Assembly (NCBI RefSeq): GCF_009496285.1
Contig: NZ_WIJK01000004.1
Coordinates: 1 to 64,000, forward strand
DNA from: Streptococcus mitis
GTDB lineage: Bacteria > Bacillota > Bacilli > Lactobacillales > Streptococcaceae
DNA length: 64,000 bases
Direction of reading: 5' to 3'
Part shown: positions 9,631-26,142 of the stretch, piece by piece
How the letters are laid out: each line of letters opens with the position of its first letter
How positions within the stretch are numbered: position 1 is the first letter of the stretch
The notes under the pieces: model-generated
Seen by the model: only the letters and a program-made list of their open reading frames with translations
Databases searched by the model: none
Told to the model about the DNA's origin: nothing
Position numbers and translations under genes: made by a program

Positions 9631-9639
9631 TGGTATAGA
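9631..9639 (+). promoter_or_regulatory. Possible extended -10 for the GH101 gene
   Basis: TGGTATAGA, with no convincing -35. It would give a leader of about 98 bases with the cre-like site inside it. Confidence 0.35.
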
Positions 9640-9677
9640 AAAAATTATATGTTTATCCAGAAGTGTTTAAAAATTGA

Positions 9678-16586
<6,909 letters not shown>

Positions 16587-16621
16587 AATACAAAAAAGTT
16601 TTCAATAAAAGAGAGCTTAGA

Positions 16622-16686
16622 CTCCACAATCATTGTCGTGGAGAAAAAGAAAACCCAGAGAGGACCCTCTAGGTCCTCTCTTTTTC
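16622..16686 (+). terminator. Hairpins between the two glycosidase genes
   Basis: A first hairpin CTCCAC/GTGGAG (16622-16643), then a strong stem AGAGAGGACC/GGTCCTCTCT (16657-16681) with a T run. This is a likely terminator for the GH101 gene, but it ends only 56 bases before the next ATG. Confidence 0.7.
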
Positions 16687-16696
16687 TAAAGGGGAA

Positions 16697-16722
16697 TGAG
16701 AACGCTTACCACTTGTGAGCGT
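16697..16722 (+). promoter_or_regulatory. cre-like motif and inverted repeat before the GH20-GH84 gene
   Basis: TGAGAACGCTTACC (16697-16710) shares AACGCTTAC with the site before the GH101 gene but has two mismatches to the cre consensus. It overlaps an inverted repeat ACGCTTAC/GTGAGCGT with a 5-base spacer (16702-16722). It could be an operator or an RNA hairpin in the leader. Confidence 0.4.
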
Positions 16723-16742
16723 ATGAAAGGAAACAGGAAAAA

Positions 16743-19700
16743 ATGGGAAAACATTTTTTTGAGAAACGGTGTCATTACAGTATACGTAAATTTACAATCG
16801 GCGCAGCTTCTGTTATGATTGGTGCTAGTATCTTTGGAGCTAGTGTGGTTCAGGCTGCTGAAACAGAAGGACCTTCAGAGACAGAAGGTACGGTAACACA
16901 GGCTCAGCCTCTGGATAAACTGCCAGCAGATATAGCAGCAGCTATTGAAAAAGCAGAAGCGAGTGCTGGAACTGTAGATGATCAACCTGCAGCGTCAGAA
17001 ACTGGAGCAACTGCAGCTGAAACAACTACTCCAAAACCAACTGAAACTCCTGCTCCTAAGGAAGAAGTGGCTTCAAAACCAGCTACAAATCCTAAAGAGG
17101 AAGCAGTTTCTGAGGCGAAACCAGTTGCAAGTCCTGCGATTAAAGATGTAGTAGATACACCAGATGTCAATCATCTAGAAAAGGCGACTGCAACAGCTTC
17201 AAACCATGAAGCCAACACACCATTTACAGCAGAAAAGGCAATCGACGGAAAACCTGATACTCGTTGGGCAACTGACCAAAACGTTGAGAAACCAACAATC
17301 GAATTTACACTTGAGAAGACAACAGTGATTAAGCATGTTGAGATTGATTGGGACCGCCGTCTTCGTGGTGAACAAAATGATCCAAATATCAAGTCATGGA
17401 ACCTCTATTACGCTGGTCAGGATGATGTGAATGGTTCAGGAGTTAAAGAATGGAAGTTGGCTTATCAAAGAACAGGGAATCCTCTTCTTGATGAAAAAAT
17501 TGACTTGAAAGAAGCTATCCAAGCCAAATACCTTAAACTTGAAATCACAGATTACCAAGCTGGTACAATGAACTGGAAAAATGTTGGGATTCAAGAAATT
17601 CGTGCCTACTCAAACATTCCAGACGCTAGCAAACCAACAGATATTCGTCAAGTTACAGACCTAACTGTTGCTGAAAACGGTAAGTCACTTGTTTTACCGA
17701 GCTTGCCAGGAAAAGTTAGCTTGATTGGTAGCAACAAACAGGGTGTTGTTGACCTAAATAACAAGATCTACAAACCCTTAACAGATCAAACTGTCAAGGT
17801 AATGGTCCAACAAGTCAAGGATACTCATACCTTCACAAAAGAATTTGAAGTCCTTATTAAAGGATTACATGCAGACGAAGGCGTTGGCACTAAACCAGCA
17901 GTTGCTCCAGCAGTTCAACAATGGTATGGAACTGAAGGCAAAACTTCTATTACAGCTGATACCGTGATTTCAGTTGGCGATTCTGGATTTGGTCAAGAAG
18001 CTAAATTCTATCAGACTGACCTTGAAAGTCGTGGGCTAGAAATCGCTACAGGTGATCAAACAGCTCAAAAACGGATTGAATTTAAGAAAGTTGTAGATAA
18101 AGGCTATGGCAAAGAAGGCTATGGTATCACCATTAAAGATGGAGTTATCACAGTAGAAGCGGCGACCAACGCAGGAGCCTTTTACGCAACTCGTACTCTC
18201 CTTCAGATGGGAGAAAAGGATTTGCAAAACGGAGAAATCCGTGACTTCCCAAGCTTCAGTCACCGTGGCTTTATGCTAGATACAGGTCGTAAGTTTATTC
18301 CTTATGATACGCTTGTAGACATCATGCTCAACATGGCCTACTACAAGATGAACGATCTTCAGTTGCACTTGAATGACAACTATATCTTCCTAAAAGACCA
18401 CTTGGCTGGTAAGAATCTTTCTCAAGATGAAGAACTGGATTATGTTCTTAAAAATGCCAAGACAGGCTTCCGTGTAGAGACTGATGTTGTCGGTGAAAAT
18501 GGTGAAAAATTAACATCAGACGAGCATTACACTAAGGAAGAAATGCAACAGATCATCAAGTTAGCAAAAGCCTTGCATATCAACCTTGTTCCTGAAATTG
18601 ACACACCAGGTCACGCTCTTTCATTTGTTAAGGTTAGACCTGATCTTATGTATAAAGGCAGTCTTAGTGACTATAGAGGTAAACACAATGTAGAACGTGT
18701 GGCTATGTTGGACTTGGACAACAAGTATGAAGAAACGCTTGCTTTTGTTAAATCAGTCTATGATAAATTGTTGGATGGAGAAAATGCACCACTTCATGGT
18801 GTCTCAACAGTTCATATCGGAACTGATGAGTACTACGGCAGTAGAGAAAGCTATCGTCGCTATGTCAATGATATGATTCAGTACATCAAAGGTAAGGGCT
18901 TAACACCACGTATTTGGGGTTCCCTCAGTGCCAAACAAGGAACTACACCTGTAGATTGGAAAGATGTAGAAGTTGATATCTGGAGTATCGGATGGCAACG
19001 TCCAGCTGATGCTATTGCTCAAGGTGCTAAGATTATCAATATCACAGATATTCCAACCTATAGTGTTCCTAGTGGAAGCAATAGTCAAGGTGGTTACGGA
19101 GACTATGCAAGTTATGAACGCCAATACAATAGTTGGACTCCAAATGACTTTACAACGGGTGGAGGACCTCGATTAGAAGCATCTAATCCAAATATCCTTG
19201 GTGGTGGTCATGCAGTATGGAATGATAATATTGACCTCCATGAAACTGGACTCACTTCTTACGATATCTTTAAACGTTTCTTCAAGAGTATGCAAACAAC
19301 TGCAGAACGTACTTGGGGATCTGATCGTGCAGGCAAGACTTTTGCAGAGCGTACCTTGCCAACAAGTGTTTATGCACCACAATCTAATCCTGATAAGACA
19401 GTATTCGAAAGCGACTTGTTCAAGATCAATCCAGAAACCATCAAAGATTATCTTGCTAAGAAAGTACAGAAGACTGAAGCAGGTTTGAACTTCGAAAAAG
19501 ATAGCACTATCGAAGGACTTGTTGGTGATGTCGGTCCAAGTCATGTCTTGAAATTGGATGTTACTGTAACTGGTGATGGGCAACAAACCTTCTCAACTAG
19601 CGGAGACAACCAACTTTATCTTGCGGATAAGGATGGCTACCTCGCTTATAAATTTGAACAATTCCATATCCAATTTAACAAAAAACTTGAAAAGAACAAA

Positions 19701-22700
19701 CGTTATCAAATTTCTGTCGTAACCAAACCTCAAGTGACTGAAGTTTATGTAGATGGCGAAAAAGTTGAACGTATTGCAAATCCAGCTTACCCTCGCTTTG
19801 CTCATAATAGTTTGGTTCTACCTCTTGAAACAATCGGTGGCTTCAAAGGAATCTTGCATAGTGCTGAGTTGTCAAATGAACCATTCGTAAATCCACGTTT
19901 GATTCCAAATGATAAATTTACAGTTTCTGCAACAAGTCAGGAATTGCCAGGAACCAATACTGAAGGTCCAGTAGAAAAAGCTTTCGACAATGATCCGAAT
20001 ACTTTCTGGCATTCAAAATGGTTTGGAGATCAGGCTCCATTCACTGTTGCAATGAACTTGAAAGCAGCAGAAAAAGTAAATGGTCTGACCTACCTTCCAC
20101 GCCCAGGTGGAGGCAATGGTGTCGTAACATCTTATGAAATCTATGCTCAAAAAGATGGTCAGATGGTTAAAGTTGCTTCTGGAACTTGGGAAAATAATGC
20201 CAAAGAAAAGACAGTTAACTTTGAGGCTATTGAAACAGATAAGATAGAGTTTAAAGTTCTAGAAGGTGTGCGTGGATTTGGTAGTGCAGCAGAGATTCAA
20301 CTTCTTAAGCCACTTTCTGATAGCAAACCAGAAGAGCCAGTTACTCCAGAAGAGCCAGTTACTCCAGAAAAACCTGTCACTCCAGAAAAACCTGTCACTC
20401 CAGAAAAACCTAAAGTTGAAGAAGTAAGCGATGGTACAACTGAACTTGCTGATAGCTTTGTAGCTAGCAAACCAGCTAGTGACGACGTAGTTGCTGCAGC
20501 AGCACAAAGTCAAGACTATCTCAAGAAAGAATATAAGGTATTCCCAACACCACAAAAAGTAACTTATGGTGAAGGCGTTACGAAACTCCATAAACAAGTA
20601 AATCTTGTTATGGGCGATCAGTTAGATATCTATACTCGTAACCGCTTGAAGAGTGTTCTACAAGATCATCAAATTTCATACACAAGCAGCCAAACACCTG
20701 TAGCAGGTGCAACAAATATCTACCTTGGTGTTCATGGACAAAATTCACAGGCTGAAAAAGAAGTGTCAGGAATTTCTCAAGGATTATTTGACAAGATTGA
20801 TGCCTATGCCTTGTCAATCAAAGGCAACACAATCTCTATCGTCGGTAAAGATACAGATGCTGTCTTCTACGGTTTGACTACTCTTAAACACATGCTTAAT
20901 GAAAGTGAAGCTCCTGTCTTACGTAACGTAACAGTTGAAGACTTTGCTGAAATTAAGAACCGTGGCTTTATCGAAGGTTACTATGGAAACCCTTGGACCA
21001 ATGCTGATCGTGCTGAGTTGATGCGCTATGGTGGTGACTTGAAGTTGACTCAATACTTCTTTGCACCAAAAGATGATCCATACCACAACAAGAAATGGCG
21101 TGAACTTTATCCAGAAGAAAAATTAGCTGAAATTCGTGAATTGGCGCGTGTCGGAAACCAAAACAAGACTCGTTATGTGTGGACCATCCACCCATTCATG
21201 AACAACCGTATTCGTTTTGGCAACGATGCTGACTACCAAAAAGACCTTGAAACCATTAAGGCTAAGTTCACTCAATTGATGGATGTCGGTGTCCGTGAGT
21301 TCGGTATTCTAGCCGATGATGCTCCAAGTCCAGTTGGTGGCTACAATAGCTACAACCGCTTGATGAAGGACATGACAGATTGGTTGACTGAAAAACAAGC
21401 AACTTATGTTGGTCTTCGTAAGGAAATGATTTTTGTCCCAGGTCAATATTGGGGGAATGGTCGTGAAGATGAGTTGAAATCACTCAACGAAAATCTTCCA
21501 ACTTCAACTTCTATGACCCTTACTGGTGGTAAGATTTGGGGTGAAGTGTCTGAAAGCTTCCTCTCTAACCTTAAGAATAACCTGACTGCAGGTGGTAAGA
21601 CCTACCGTCCAGTTTCTCTATGGGTAAACTGGCCTGTTACAGATAACTCTAAACAACACTTGATTTTGGGTGGCGGTGAGAAATTCCTTCATCCGAATGT
21701 AGACCCTAGTCTCCTATCAGGTATCATGTTGAACCCAATGCAACAATCTGAGCCTTCTAAGATTGCCCTCTTCTCTGCAGCTCAGTATGCATGGAAACAA
21801 TGGAAGTCTGAAGAAGAAGCTAAGAAAGTAAATGACATCGCCTTCAACTTTGTTGAAAACGGTAAGTTTACAGATAGCGAAGCATCAGTTGCCTTCCGTG
21901 AGCTTGGTAAACATATGATCAACCAAAACATGGATGGTCGTGTCGTGAAGTTGGAAGAATCTGTTGAACTTGCACCGAAATTGGCGACCTTCATGTCTAA
22001 GTTGAAAGCTGGTCAAGATGTTAGTGTAGAGCGTGCAGAATTGCGTGCAGAATTTGCAAAACTAAAAGCTGCAGCTCAACTTTATAAAGCATCTGGTGAT
22101 GAAAAGATGCGTGCTCAAATCCACTATTGGTTGGATAATACTATTGATCAAATGGACGCCTTGAGTGCTCTTCTTGATGGTACAGAAGCTATTGAAAAGA
22201 ACGATTCTGCAAAACTTTGGGATAGTTACTATAAGGGCTTGAAACTCTACGAACAATCACAAACTTATACCTTCCACTATGTAGACCATGATGAAAGAGC
22301 TGAGTTGGGTGTTCAACATATCCGTCCATTCTTGCTTGGCCTTCGTGAAATCCTTGCAACAGAAGTCCAAAAAGCCTTGCATCCTGACCAAGTGATTAGT
22401 ACCTTTATCACTAACCGTACAGGTGTCGAAGGTGGACTTGCTGAAGTAACTGACGGAGATTTAGGAACACATGCCCTTATCAAGTCACCAAACAGCATCC
22501 AAACTGGTGACTACATTGGCTTGAAATTTAATAAAGCTGTTCCAATTCAAAACTTGACCTTTGCAATGGGAACTCAAGCAAATCCTCGTGATACCTTTAA
22601 CAACGCTAAGGTTGAGTATCTCAATGAAAATGATGAGTGGGTAACCCTTTCAGAACCAAGCTACACTGGTAATGAGCCTCTGCTTAAATTTGAAAACCTC

Positions 22701-25325
22701 AACATCAACGCTAAAGCTGTTCGCATGATTGCGACTTCAGATCGTGGAAACACTTGGTTTGCGGTAAGAGAAATTGCTGTTAACCGCCCTGTAGAAGTTA
22801 CTCGTGCTAAACAGTCAGCTACTGTGACTATCAGTCCAAATCTTATGTACAAGTACAACACAACAGTTGGACAGATTACAGATGGACGTGATAATACTGA
22901 AGCCATGCTGGCAAATGCTGATAGAACAGACACAACTCCAGTCAATGGTTGGGTACAACTTGACTTGGGTGAAGTCAAACCTGTGACCAAGGTTCGTCTG
23001 GTTCAAGGAGCAGGAGATAAATTGGCAGAAGGTGTTCTTGAATATTCTGCAGATGGTAGCTCATGGCAAGAATTGGATCGCTTGACTGGTGAACAAACCA
23101 AAGAAATCGAAACTCCAATTTCAGCTCGCTACGTTCGTGTTCGCAATACTAAGAACATCAACCTATGGTGGCGTATCGCTGACTTCTCAGTTGAAACACG
23201 TGCAGGCAATAGCGAATTGACTGATACAAACGTTGAAAGCTTGAAGTCAACTCCAGTTTATGACAGCCTAGGCCGTTATGACCTGCAAATTCCAAGCGGA
23301 ACTAAGCTTCCAGCTAATAGTTACTTGGGTATGAAACTTGATCGTCTACACCAAGCTGAAAGCATTCAAGCACTTGGTACAGAAAATCCATCTCTTAACT
23401 TGGAATACTCTCCAAATGCCCAAGAATGGTATCCAGCTGATCAAGTGACTGATAAGTCCTTGGTACGTTATGTTCGTCTAGTTAATAAGACTGATCAAGA
23501 ACAAGCAGTGACAGCAACATCTCTACTTGTTCAGACAAAAGAAGTTCAACCAACGACACTTGATTCTACATCAATGGGAATTCACCCAACATACGGCCGA
23601 AATGATGTTCGCAAAATCAAGAATTTGGATCAGTTGTTCGATGGTGTTTACAATAACTTTGTAGAGTTTTCTGATTATGCTCGTAAAGATGGTCATATTA
23701 CCTTGAAACTTGGTAGCGAGCGTGACATTAAGAAGATTAGAGCTTACATCCAAGACGGCACTCAAAACTATCTCCGTGATGGTAAGATTCAAGTTAGTCA
23801 AGATGGTAAGACTTGGACAGATGTTGTAACAGTTGGTGACGGTGTTGCTAATGAAACACGTGATGATTCCTTGACAGATGGCTGGACACACGATTCTAAG
23901 ATGCCAGGAAATCGCTATATCGAGGGTGAACTTTCAAGTCCAGTTAAAGCCAACTACCTCCGTGTTCTATTTACAGCAGACTATGATGCTCGTTTTGTAG
24001 GCTTCACTGAGTTGGTTATCAATGATGGTGAATTCGTGAAACCAATCAATGACCCAACTGTTGAAGGAAACAGCGGTGAAAGCCAAGGAAACCTATACAC
24101 AAACCTTGTGGATGGCAAAGTATTGACAAGCTACAAGGCTGAGAAAGAACAAGGTGAGCTTGTCTACCACTTGTCAGAACCAACAGACGCAAATCATATC
24201 CGACTTGTTTCAAGTCTTCCACAAGGAGTGAAAGCTCGTGTGCTTGCTCGTACTCTGAAAGAGGATAAAGCAGATGCTTGGTCAGAACTAGGTGAGATTA
24301 CCTCAAGCTTCCAAACATTTGCTGTCAGAGATAAGTCTCCATTATTGGATGTCAAACTTGTTTGGGAAGGTGGCAAACCAGAGTTCTACGAAATGACTAC
24401 ATTCCACCAAGAACTTCCGGAAGAACCAGAGAAACCAGCTCCAACTACAAGTAAGGGTGATGAAGCAGCACCAATAGTAGAAGTTCCAGAATTTACCGGT
24501 GGCGTAAATGGTGTCGAAGCAGCTGTTCATGAAGTTCCAGAGTACACTGAAGCTATTGGCACAGCAGGTGATGAGCCAGCACCAGTAGTAGAAGTCCCAG
24601 AATTCACAGGTGGCGTAAATGGTGTCGAAGCAGCTGTTCATGAAGCTCCAGAATACACTGAAGCTATTGGCACAGTAGGTGATGAAGCAGCACCAGTAGT
24701 AGAAGTCCCAGAATTCAAGGGTGGCGTTAACGCAGTCGAAGCAGCTGTTCATGAAGCTCCAGAATACACTGAAGCTATTGGCACAGCAGGTGATGAGGCA
24801 GCACCAGTAGTAGAAGTCCCAGAATTCACAGGTGGCGTAAATGGTGTCGAAGCAGCTGTTCAAGAAGTCCCAGAATTCAAGGGTGGCGTTAACGCAGTCG
24901 AAGCAGCTGTTCATGAAGTTCCAGAATACACAGGAGCTATTGGTACAGTAGGCGATGAAGCAGCACCAGTAGTGGAAATCCCAGAATACACAGGTGGTGT
25001 GAATGGAGCAGAAGCAACTGTTCATGAAGTCCCTGAGTTCACTGGTGGCGTTCCTGGTGGAGAAGGGACTACTCACCAAGTTCCAGCATACACAGGTGGT
25101 GTCAATGGATCAGAAGGAGCTATCCATGAGGTTCCAGAATACAAAGATGAGCAGTCTCTTGTAGCTCTTACTATGTCACAAGATAAGACCTACCAAGCAC
25201 CTGCAAGTCATCCATACAAACTCCCAGAGACAGGCACTAAAGAAAATGCTGGCCTTGCAGCCGTAGGTGTTGTAGGAGCACTTCTTGGTATGTTTGCAAT
25301 AGGCAAGAAAAAAGACGACGAATAA
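16743..25325 (+). CDS. Wall-anchored GH20-GH84 double glycosidase (beta-N-acetylhexosaminidase plus O-GlcNAcase/hyaluronidase type)
   Basis: A 2860-residue surface enzyme with two different retaining beta-N-acetylglucosaminidases in one chain. Order: YSIRK signal (1-39); linker; F5/8C-like domain (about 147-293); GH20 N-domain (386-500); GH20 barrel (503-870) with catalytic D695-E696 in HIGTDE; LamG-like domain (916-1046); F5/8C-like domain (1053-1190); VTPEKP repeat linker (1195-1224); GH84 N-domain (1260-1400); GH84 barrel (1401-1703) with the D1525-D1526 pair in GILADDAP; helical bundle; several F5/8C-like modules to about 2560; about thirteen stalk repeats; LPETG at 2827-2831 and membrane tail. 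GH20 would remove terminal GlcNAc as StrH does; GH84 enzymes act on O-GlcNAc or related beta-GlcNAc. Domain boundaries are estimates by eye. Confidence 0.88.
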   Translation: MGKHFFEKRCHYSIRKFTIGAASVMIGASIFGASVVQAAETEGPSETEGTVTQAQPLDKLPADIAAAIEKAEASAGTVDDQPAASETGATAAETTTPKPTETPAPKEEVASKPATNPKEEAVSEAKPVASPAIKDVVDTPDVNHLEKATATASNHEANTPFTAEKAIDGKPDTRWATDQNVEKPTIEFTLEKTTVIKHVEIDWDRRLRGEQNDPNIKSWNLYYAGQDDVNGSGVKEWKLAYQRTGNPLLDEKIDLKEAIQAKYLKLEITDYQAGTMNWKNVGIQEIRAYSNIPDASKPTDIRQVTDLTVAENGKSLVLPSLPGKVSLIGSNKQGVVDLNNKIYKPLTDQTVKVMVQQVKDTHTFTKEFEVLIKGLHADEGVGTKPAVAPAVQQWYGTEGKTSITADTVISVGDSGFGQEAKFYQTDLESRGLEIATGDQTAQKRIEFKKVVDKGYGKEGYGITIKDGVITVEAATNAGAFYATRTLLQMGEKDLQNGEIRDFPSFSHRGFMLDTGRKFIPYDTLVDIMLNMAYYKMNDLQLHLNDNYIFLKDHLAGKNLSQDEELDYVLKNAKTGFRVETDVVGENGEKLTSDEHYTKEEMQQIIKLAKALHINLVPEIDTPGHALSFVKVRPDLMYKGSLSDYRGKHNVERVAMLDLDNKYEETLAFVKSVYDKLLDGENAPLHGVSTVHIGTDEYYGSRESYRRYVNDMIQYIKGKGLTPRIWGSLSAKQGTTPVDWKDVEVDIWSIGWQRPADAIAQGAKIINITDIPTYSVPSGSNSQGGYGDYASYERQYNSWTPNDFTTGGGPRLEASNPNILGGGHAVWNDNIDLHETGLTSYDIFKRFFKSMQTTAERTWGSDRAGKTFAERTLPTSVYAPQSNPDKTVFESDLFKINPETIKDYLAKKVQKTEAGLNFEKDSTIEGLVGDVGPSHVLKLDVTVTGDGQQTFSTSGDNQLYLADKDGYLAYKFEQFHIQFNKKLEKNKRYQISVVTKPQVTEVYVDGEKVERIANPAYPRFAHNSLVLPLETIGGFKGILHSAELSNEPFVNPRLIPNDKFTVSATSQELPGTNTEGPVEKAFDNDPNTFWHSKWFGDQAPFTVAMNLKAAEKVNGLTYLPRPGGGNGVVTSYEIYAQKDGQMVKVASGTWENNAKEKTVNFEAIETDKIEFKVLEGVRGFGSAAEIQLLKPLSDSKPEEPVTPEEPVTPEKPVTPEKPVTPEKPKVEEVSDGTTELADSFVASKPASDDVVAAAAQSQDYLKKEYKVFPTPQKVTYGEGVTKLHKQVNLVMGDQLDIYTRNRLKSVLQDHQISYTSSQTPVAGATNIYLGVHGQNSQAEKEVSGISQGLFDKIDAYALSIKGNTISIVGKDTDAVFYGLTTLKHMLNESEAPVLRNVTVEDFAEIKNRGFIEGYYGNPWTNADRAELMRYGGDLKLTQYFFAPKDDPYHNKKWRELYPEEKLAEIRELARVGNQNKTRYVWTIHPFMNNRIRFGNDADYQKDLETIKAKFTQLMDVGVREFGILADDAPSPVGGYNSYNRLMKDMTDWLTEKQATYVGLRKEMIFVPGQYWGNGREDELKSLNENLPTSTSMTLTGGKIWGEVSESFLSNLKNNLTAGGKTYRPVSLWVNWPVTDNSKQHLILGGGEKFLHPNVDPSLLSGIMLNPMQQSEPSKIALFSAAQYAWKQWKSEEEAKKVNDIAFNFVENGKFTDSEASVAFRELGKHMINQNMDGRVVKLEESVELAPKLATFMSKLKAGQDVSVERAELRAEFAKLKAAAQLYKASGDEKMRAQIHYWLDNTIDQMDALSALLDGTEAIEKNDSAKLWDSYYKGLKLYEQSQTYTFHYVDHDERAELGVQHIRPFLLGLREILATEVQKALHPDQVISTFITNRTGVEGGLAEVTDGDLGTHALIKSPNSIQTGDYIGLKFNKAVPIQNLTFAMGTQANPRDTFNNAKVEYLNENDEWVTLSEPSYTGNEPLLKFENLNINAKAVRMIATSDRGNTWFAVREIAVNRPVEVTRAKQSATVTISPNLMYKYNTTVGQITDGRDNTEAMLANADRTDTTPVNGWVQLDLGEVKPVTKVRLVQGAGDKLAEGVLEYSADGSSWQELDRLTGEQTKEIETPISARYVRVRNTKNINLWWRIADFSVETRAGNSELTDTNVESLKSTPVYDSLGRYDLQIPSGTKLPANSYLGMKLDRLHQAESIQALGTENPSLNLEYSPNAQEWYPADQVTDKSLVRYVRLVNKTDQEQAVTATSLLVQTKEVQPTTLDSTSMGIHPTYGRNDVRKIKNLDQLFDGVYNNFVEFSDYARKDGHITLKLGSERDIKKIRAYIQDGTQNYLRDGKIQVSQDGKTWTDVVTVGDGVANETRDDSLTDGWTHDSKMPGNRYIEGELSSPVKANYLRVLFTADYDARFVGFTELVINDGEFVKPINDPTVEGNSGESQGNLYTNLVDGKVLTSYKAEKEQGELVYHLSEPTDANHIRLVSSLPQGVKARVLARTLKEDKADAWSELGEITSSFQTFAVRDKSPLLDVKLVWEGGKPEFYEMTTFHQELPEEPEKPAPTTSKGDEAAPIVEVPEFTGGVNGVEAAVHEVPEYTEAIGTAGDEPAPVVEVPEFTGGVNGVEAAVHEAPEYTEAIGTVGDEAAPVVEVPEFKGGVNAVEAAVHEAPEYTEAIGTAGDEAAPVVEVPEFTGGVNGVEAAVQEVPEFKGGVNAVEAAVHEVPEYTGAIGTVGDEAAPVVEIPEYTGGVNGAEATVHEVPEFTGGVPGGEGTTHQVPAYTGGVNGSEGAIHEVPEYKDEQSLVALTMSQDKTYQAPASHPYKLPETGTKENAGLAAVGVVGALLGMFAIGKKKDDE
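20325..20412 (+). repeat. VTPEEP/VTPEKP tandem linker repeat
   Basis: Five in-frame 18-base units separate the GH20 half from the GH84 half. This is a hinge-like P/E/V-rich linker. Confidence 0.75.
24450..25146 (+). repeat. C-terminal stalk repeats of the GH20-GH84 protein
   Basis: About thirteen alternating units, [15 protein letters not shown] and [22 protein letters not shown], closely matching the stalk of the upstream GH101 protein. Several copies are nearly identical at DNA level. Confidence 0.85.
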
Positions 25326-25343
25326 GATGATGTAAAAGCATCT

Positions 25344-25449
25344 AATACTCAATGAAAATCAAAGAGCAAACTAGGAAACTAGCCGCAGGCTGTACTTGAG
25401 TACGCAAGGCGACGTTGACGCGGTTTGAAGAGATTTTCGAAGAGTATAA
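25344..25449 (-). repeat. BOX element, short form without boxB
   Basis: Read on the minus strand it begins ATACTCTTCGAAAATCTC and includes AAACCGCGTCAACGTCGCC, the boxA core region used for BOX typing, then runs to a boxC end with TTTGATTTTCATTGAGTAT. The central boxB part (about 47 bases present in the copy at 26843) is missing. Confidence 0.88.
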
Positions 25450-25486
25450 GTCATAGAGATTGGATCAAGAGACTAATCTCGAATAT

Positions 25487-25542
25487 AAAAAGCGGACAAA
25501 ACTAGTTTTCTGATAAACAGAATCTGGTCTTGTTCGCTTTTT
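25487..25542 (+). terminator. Terminator after the GH20-GH84 gene
   Basis: AAAAAGCGGACAAAACTAG pairs with CTGGTCTTGTTCGCTTTTT (a few mismatches), followed by T-rich sequence. Confidence 0.75.
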
Positions 25543-25880
25543 CTTAAAGTGATGAAGCTGATGTCCATTGAAGTTCCTTGGATAAAACATTTCGAACTCC
25601 TAACGAAGTCCTTAAGTCGCAAGCCAATTTCTACCATTTAGGATGTTTTGATGACAATTTAAGAAAGAGCAATCTTTTCCTAGAAATAAATGCTAAACTA
25701 TAATTGTTCCTAAACATGATTTAGTAGATCGGTGGTCTGGTTCAACCCTAAAAGAATAGAGCTGATCTTACAAGTTAATCATGAAGAGTATTATTAGATT
25801 GGATTTAGAGGTAGCTAGTAGAAAAAAGTAAATCTGAAATTTGATGCTCTTATGTGAGCAAGACTAAGAAGTTAATTCTA

Positions 25881-25896
25881 TTCATTCATTCATTCA
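25881..25896 (+). repeat. (TTCA)4 tetranucleotide tract
   Basis: Four perfect TTCA units followed by a TTTATTTG partial, about 30 bases before the small ORF at 25927. It could vary in length by slippage. Confidence 0.6.
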
Positions 25897-25926
25897 TTTA
25901 TTTGTAAAAAGCTTTGGGGAGTATCT

Positions 25927-26091
25927 ATGAAATTTAATAAATATGCCTATCCCTTAGCGCAAGCCTGCTTGGGTTTGTATTTATTCGCTAATGGAGGTAG
26001 TTTGATCAATTTAGATATTGGGGTCATCCTTGTGTTATTATCCCTGATTGAGGGAGTAGAAATCTATAAAGAAGAAAGAAAGCATAGATAA
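25927..26091 (+). CDS. Small hydrophobic peptide (54 residues)
   Basis: The ORF begins MKFNKYAYPLAQACLGLYLF and ends EIYKEERKHR. It has two hydrophobic stretches (about 8-21 and 31-42) around a short polar turn, then a charged tail, so it is probably a small membrane protein. GGGGAG lies 6 bases before the ATG. It precedes the CPBP protease gene by 51 bases in the same direction, and both lie between two BOX elements, so they may be co-transcribed. I do not recognise a family. A bacteriocin-like or accessory role beside a CPBP protease is possible, but there is no double-glycine leader. Confidence 0.55.
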   Translation: MKFNKYAYPLAQACLGLYLFANGGSLINLDIGVILVLLSLIEGVEIYKEERKHR

Positions 26092-26142
26092 GCATCGTTA
26101 GTAAGTGGAGATGCTGGAGTTCAGGAAAGAAGAGGTAGTGGT

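Larger units (their letters stand above)
25326..25926. other. Intergenic stretch after the GH20-GH84 gene
   Basis: It holds a short BOX element (25344-25449), a strong terminator (25487-25542), about 320 bases with no recognised content, and a (TTCA)4 tract at 25881-25896 just upstream of a small membrane-peptide gene. I see no ORF with a ribosome site in the middle part. Confidence 0.6.

Noticed and set aside
24342..25079. Minus-strand ORF (245 codons) opposite the second stalk
   Set aside because: Same artefact; a C/W/F-rich repeat translation with no promoter or ribosome site.
25550..25639. 29-codon frame starting MKLMSIEVPW after the glycosidase terminator
   Set aside because: No ribosome-binding site and no recognisable similarity.
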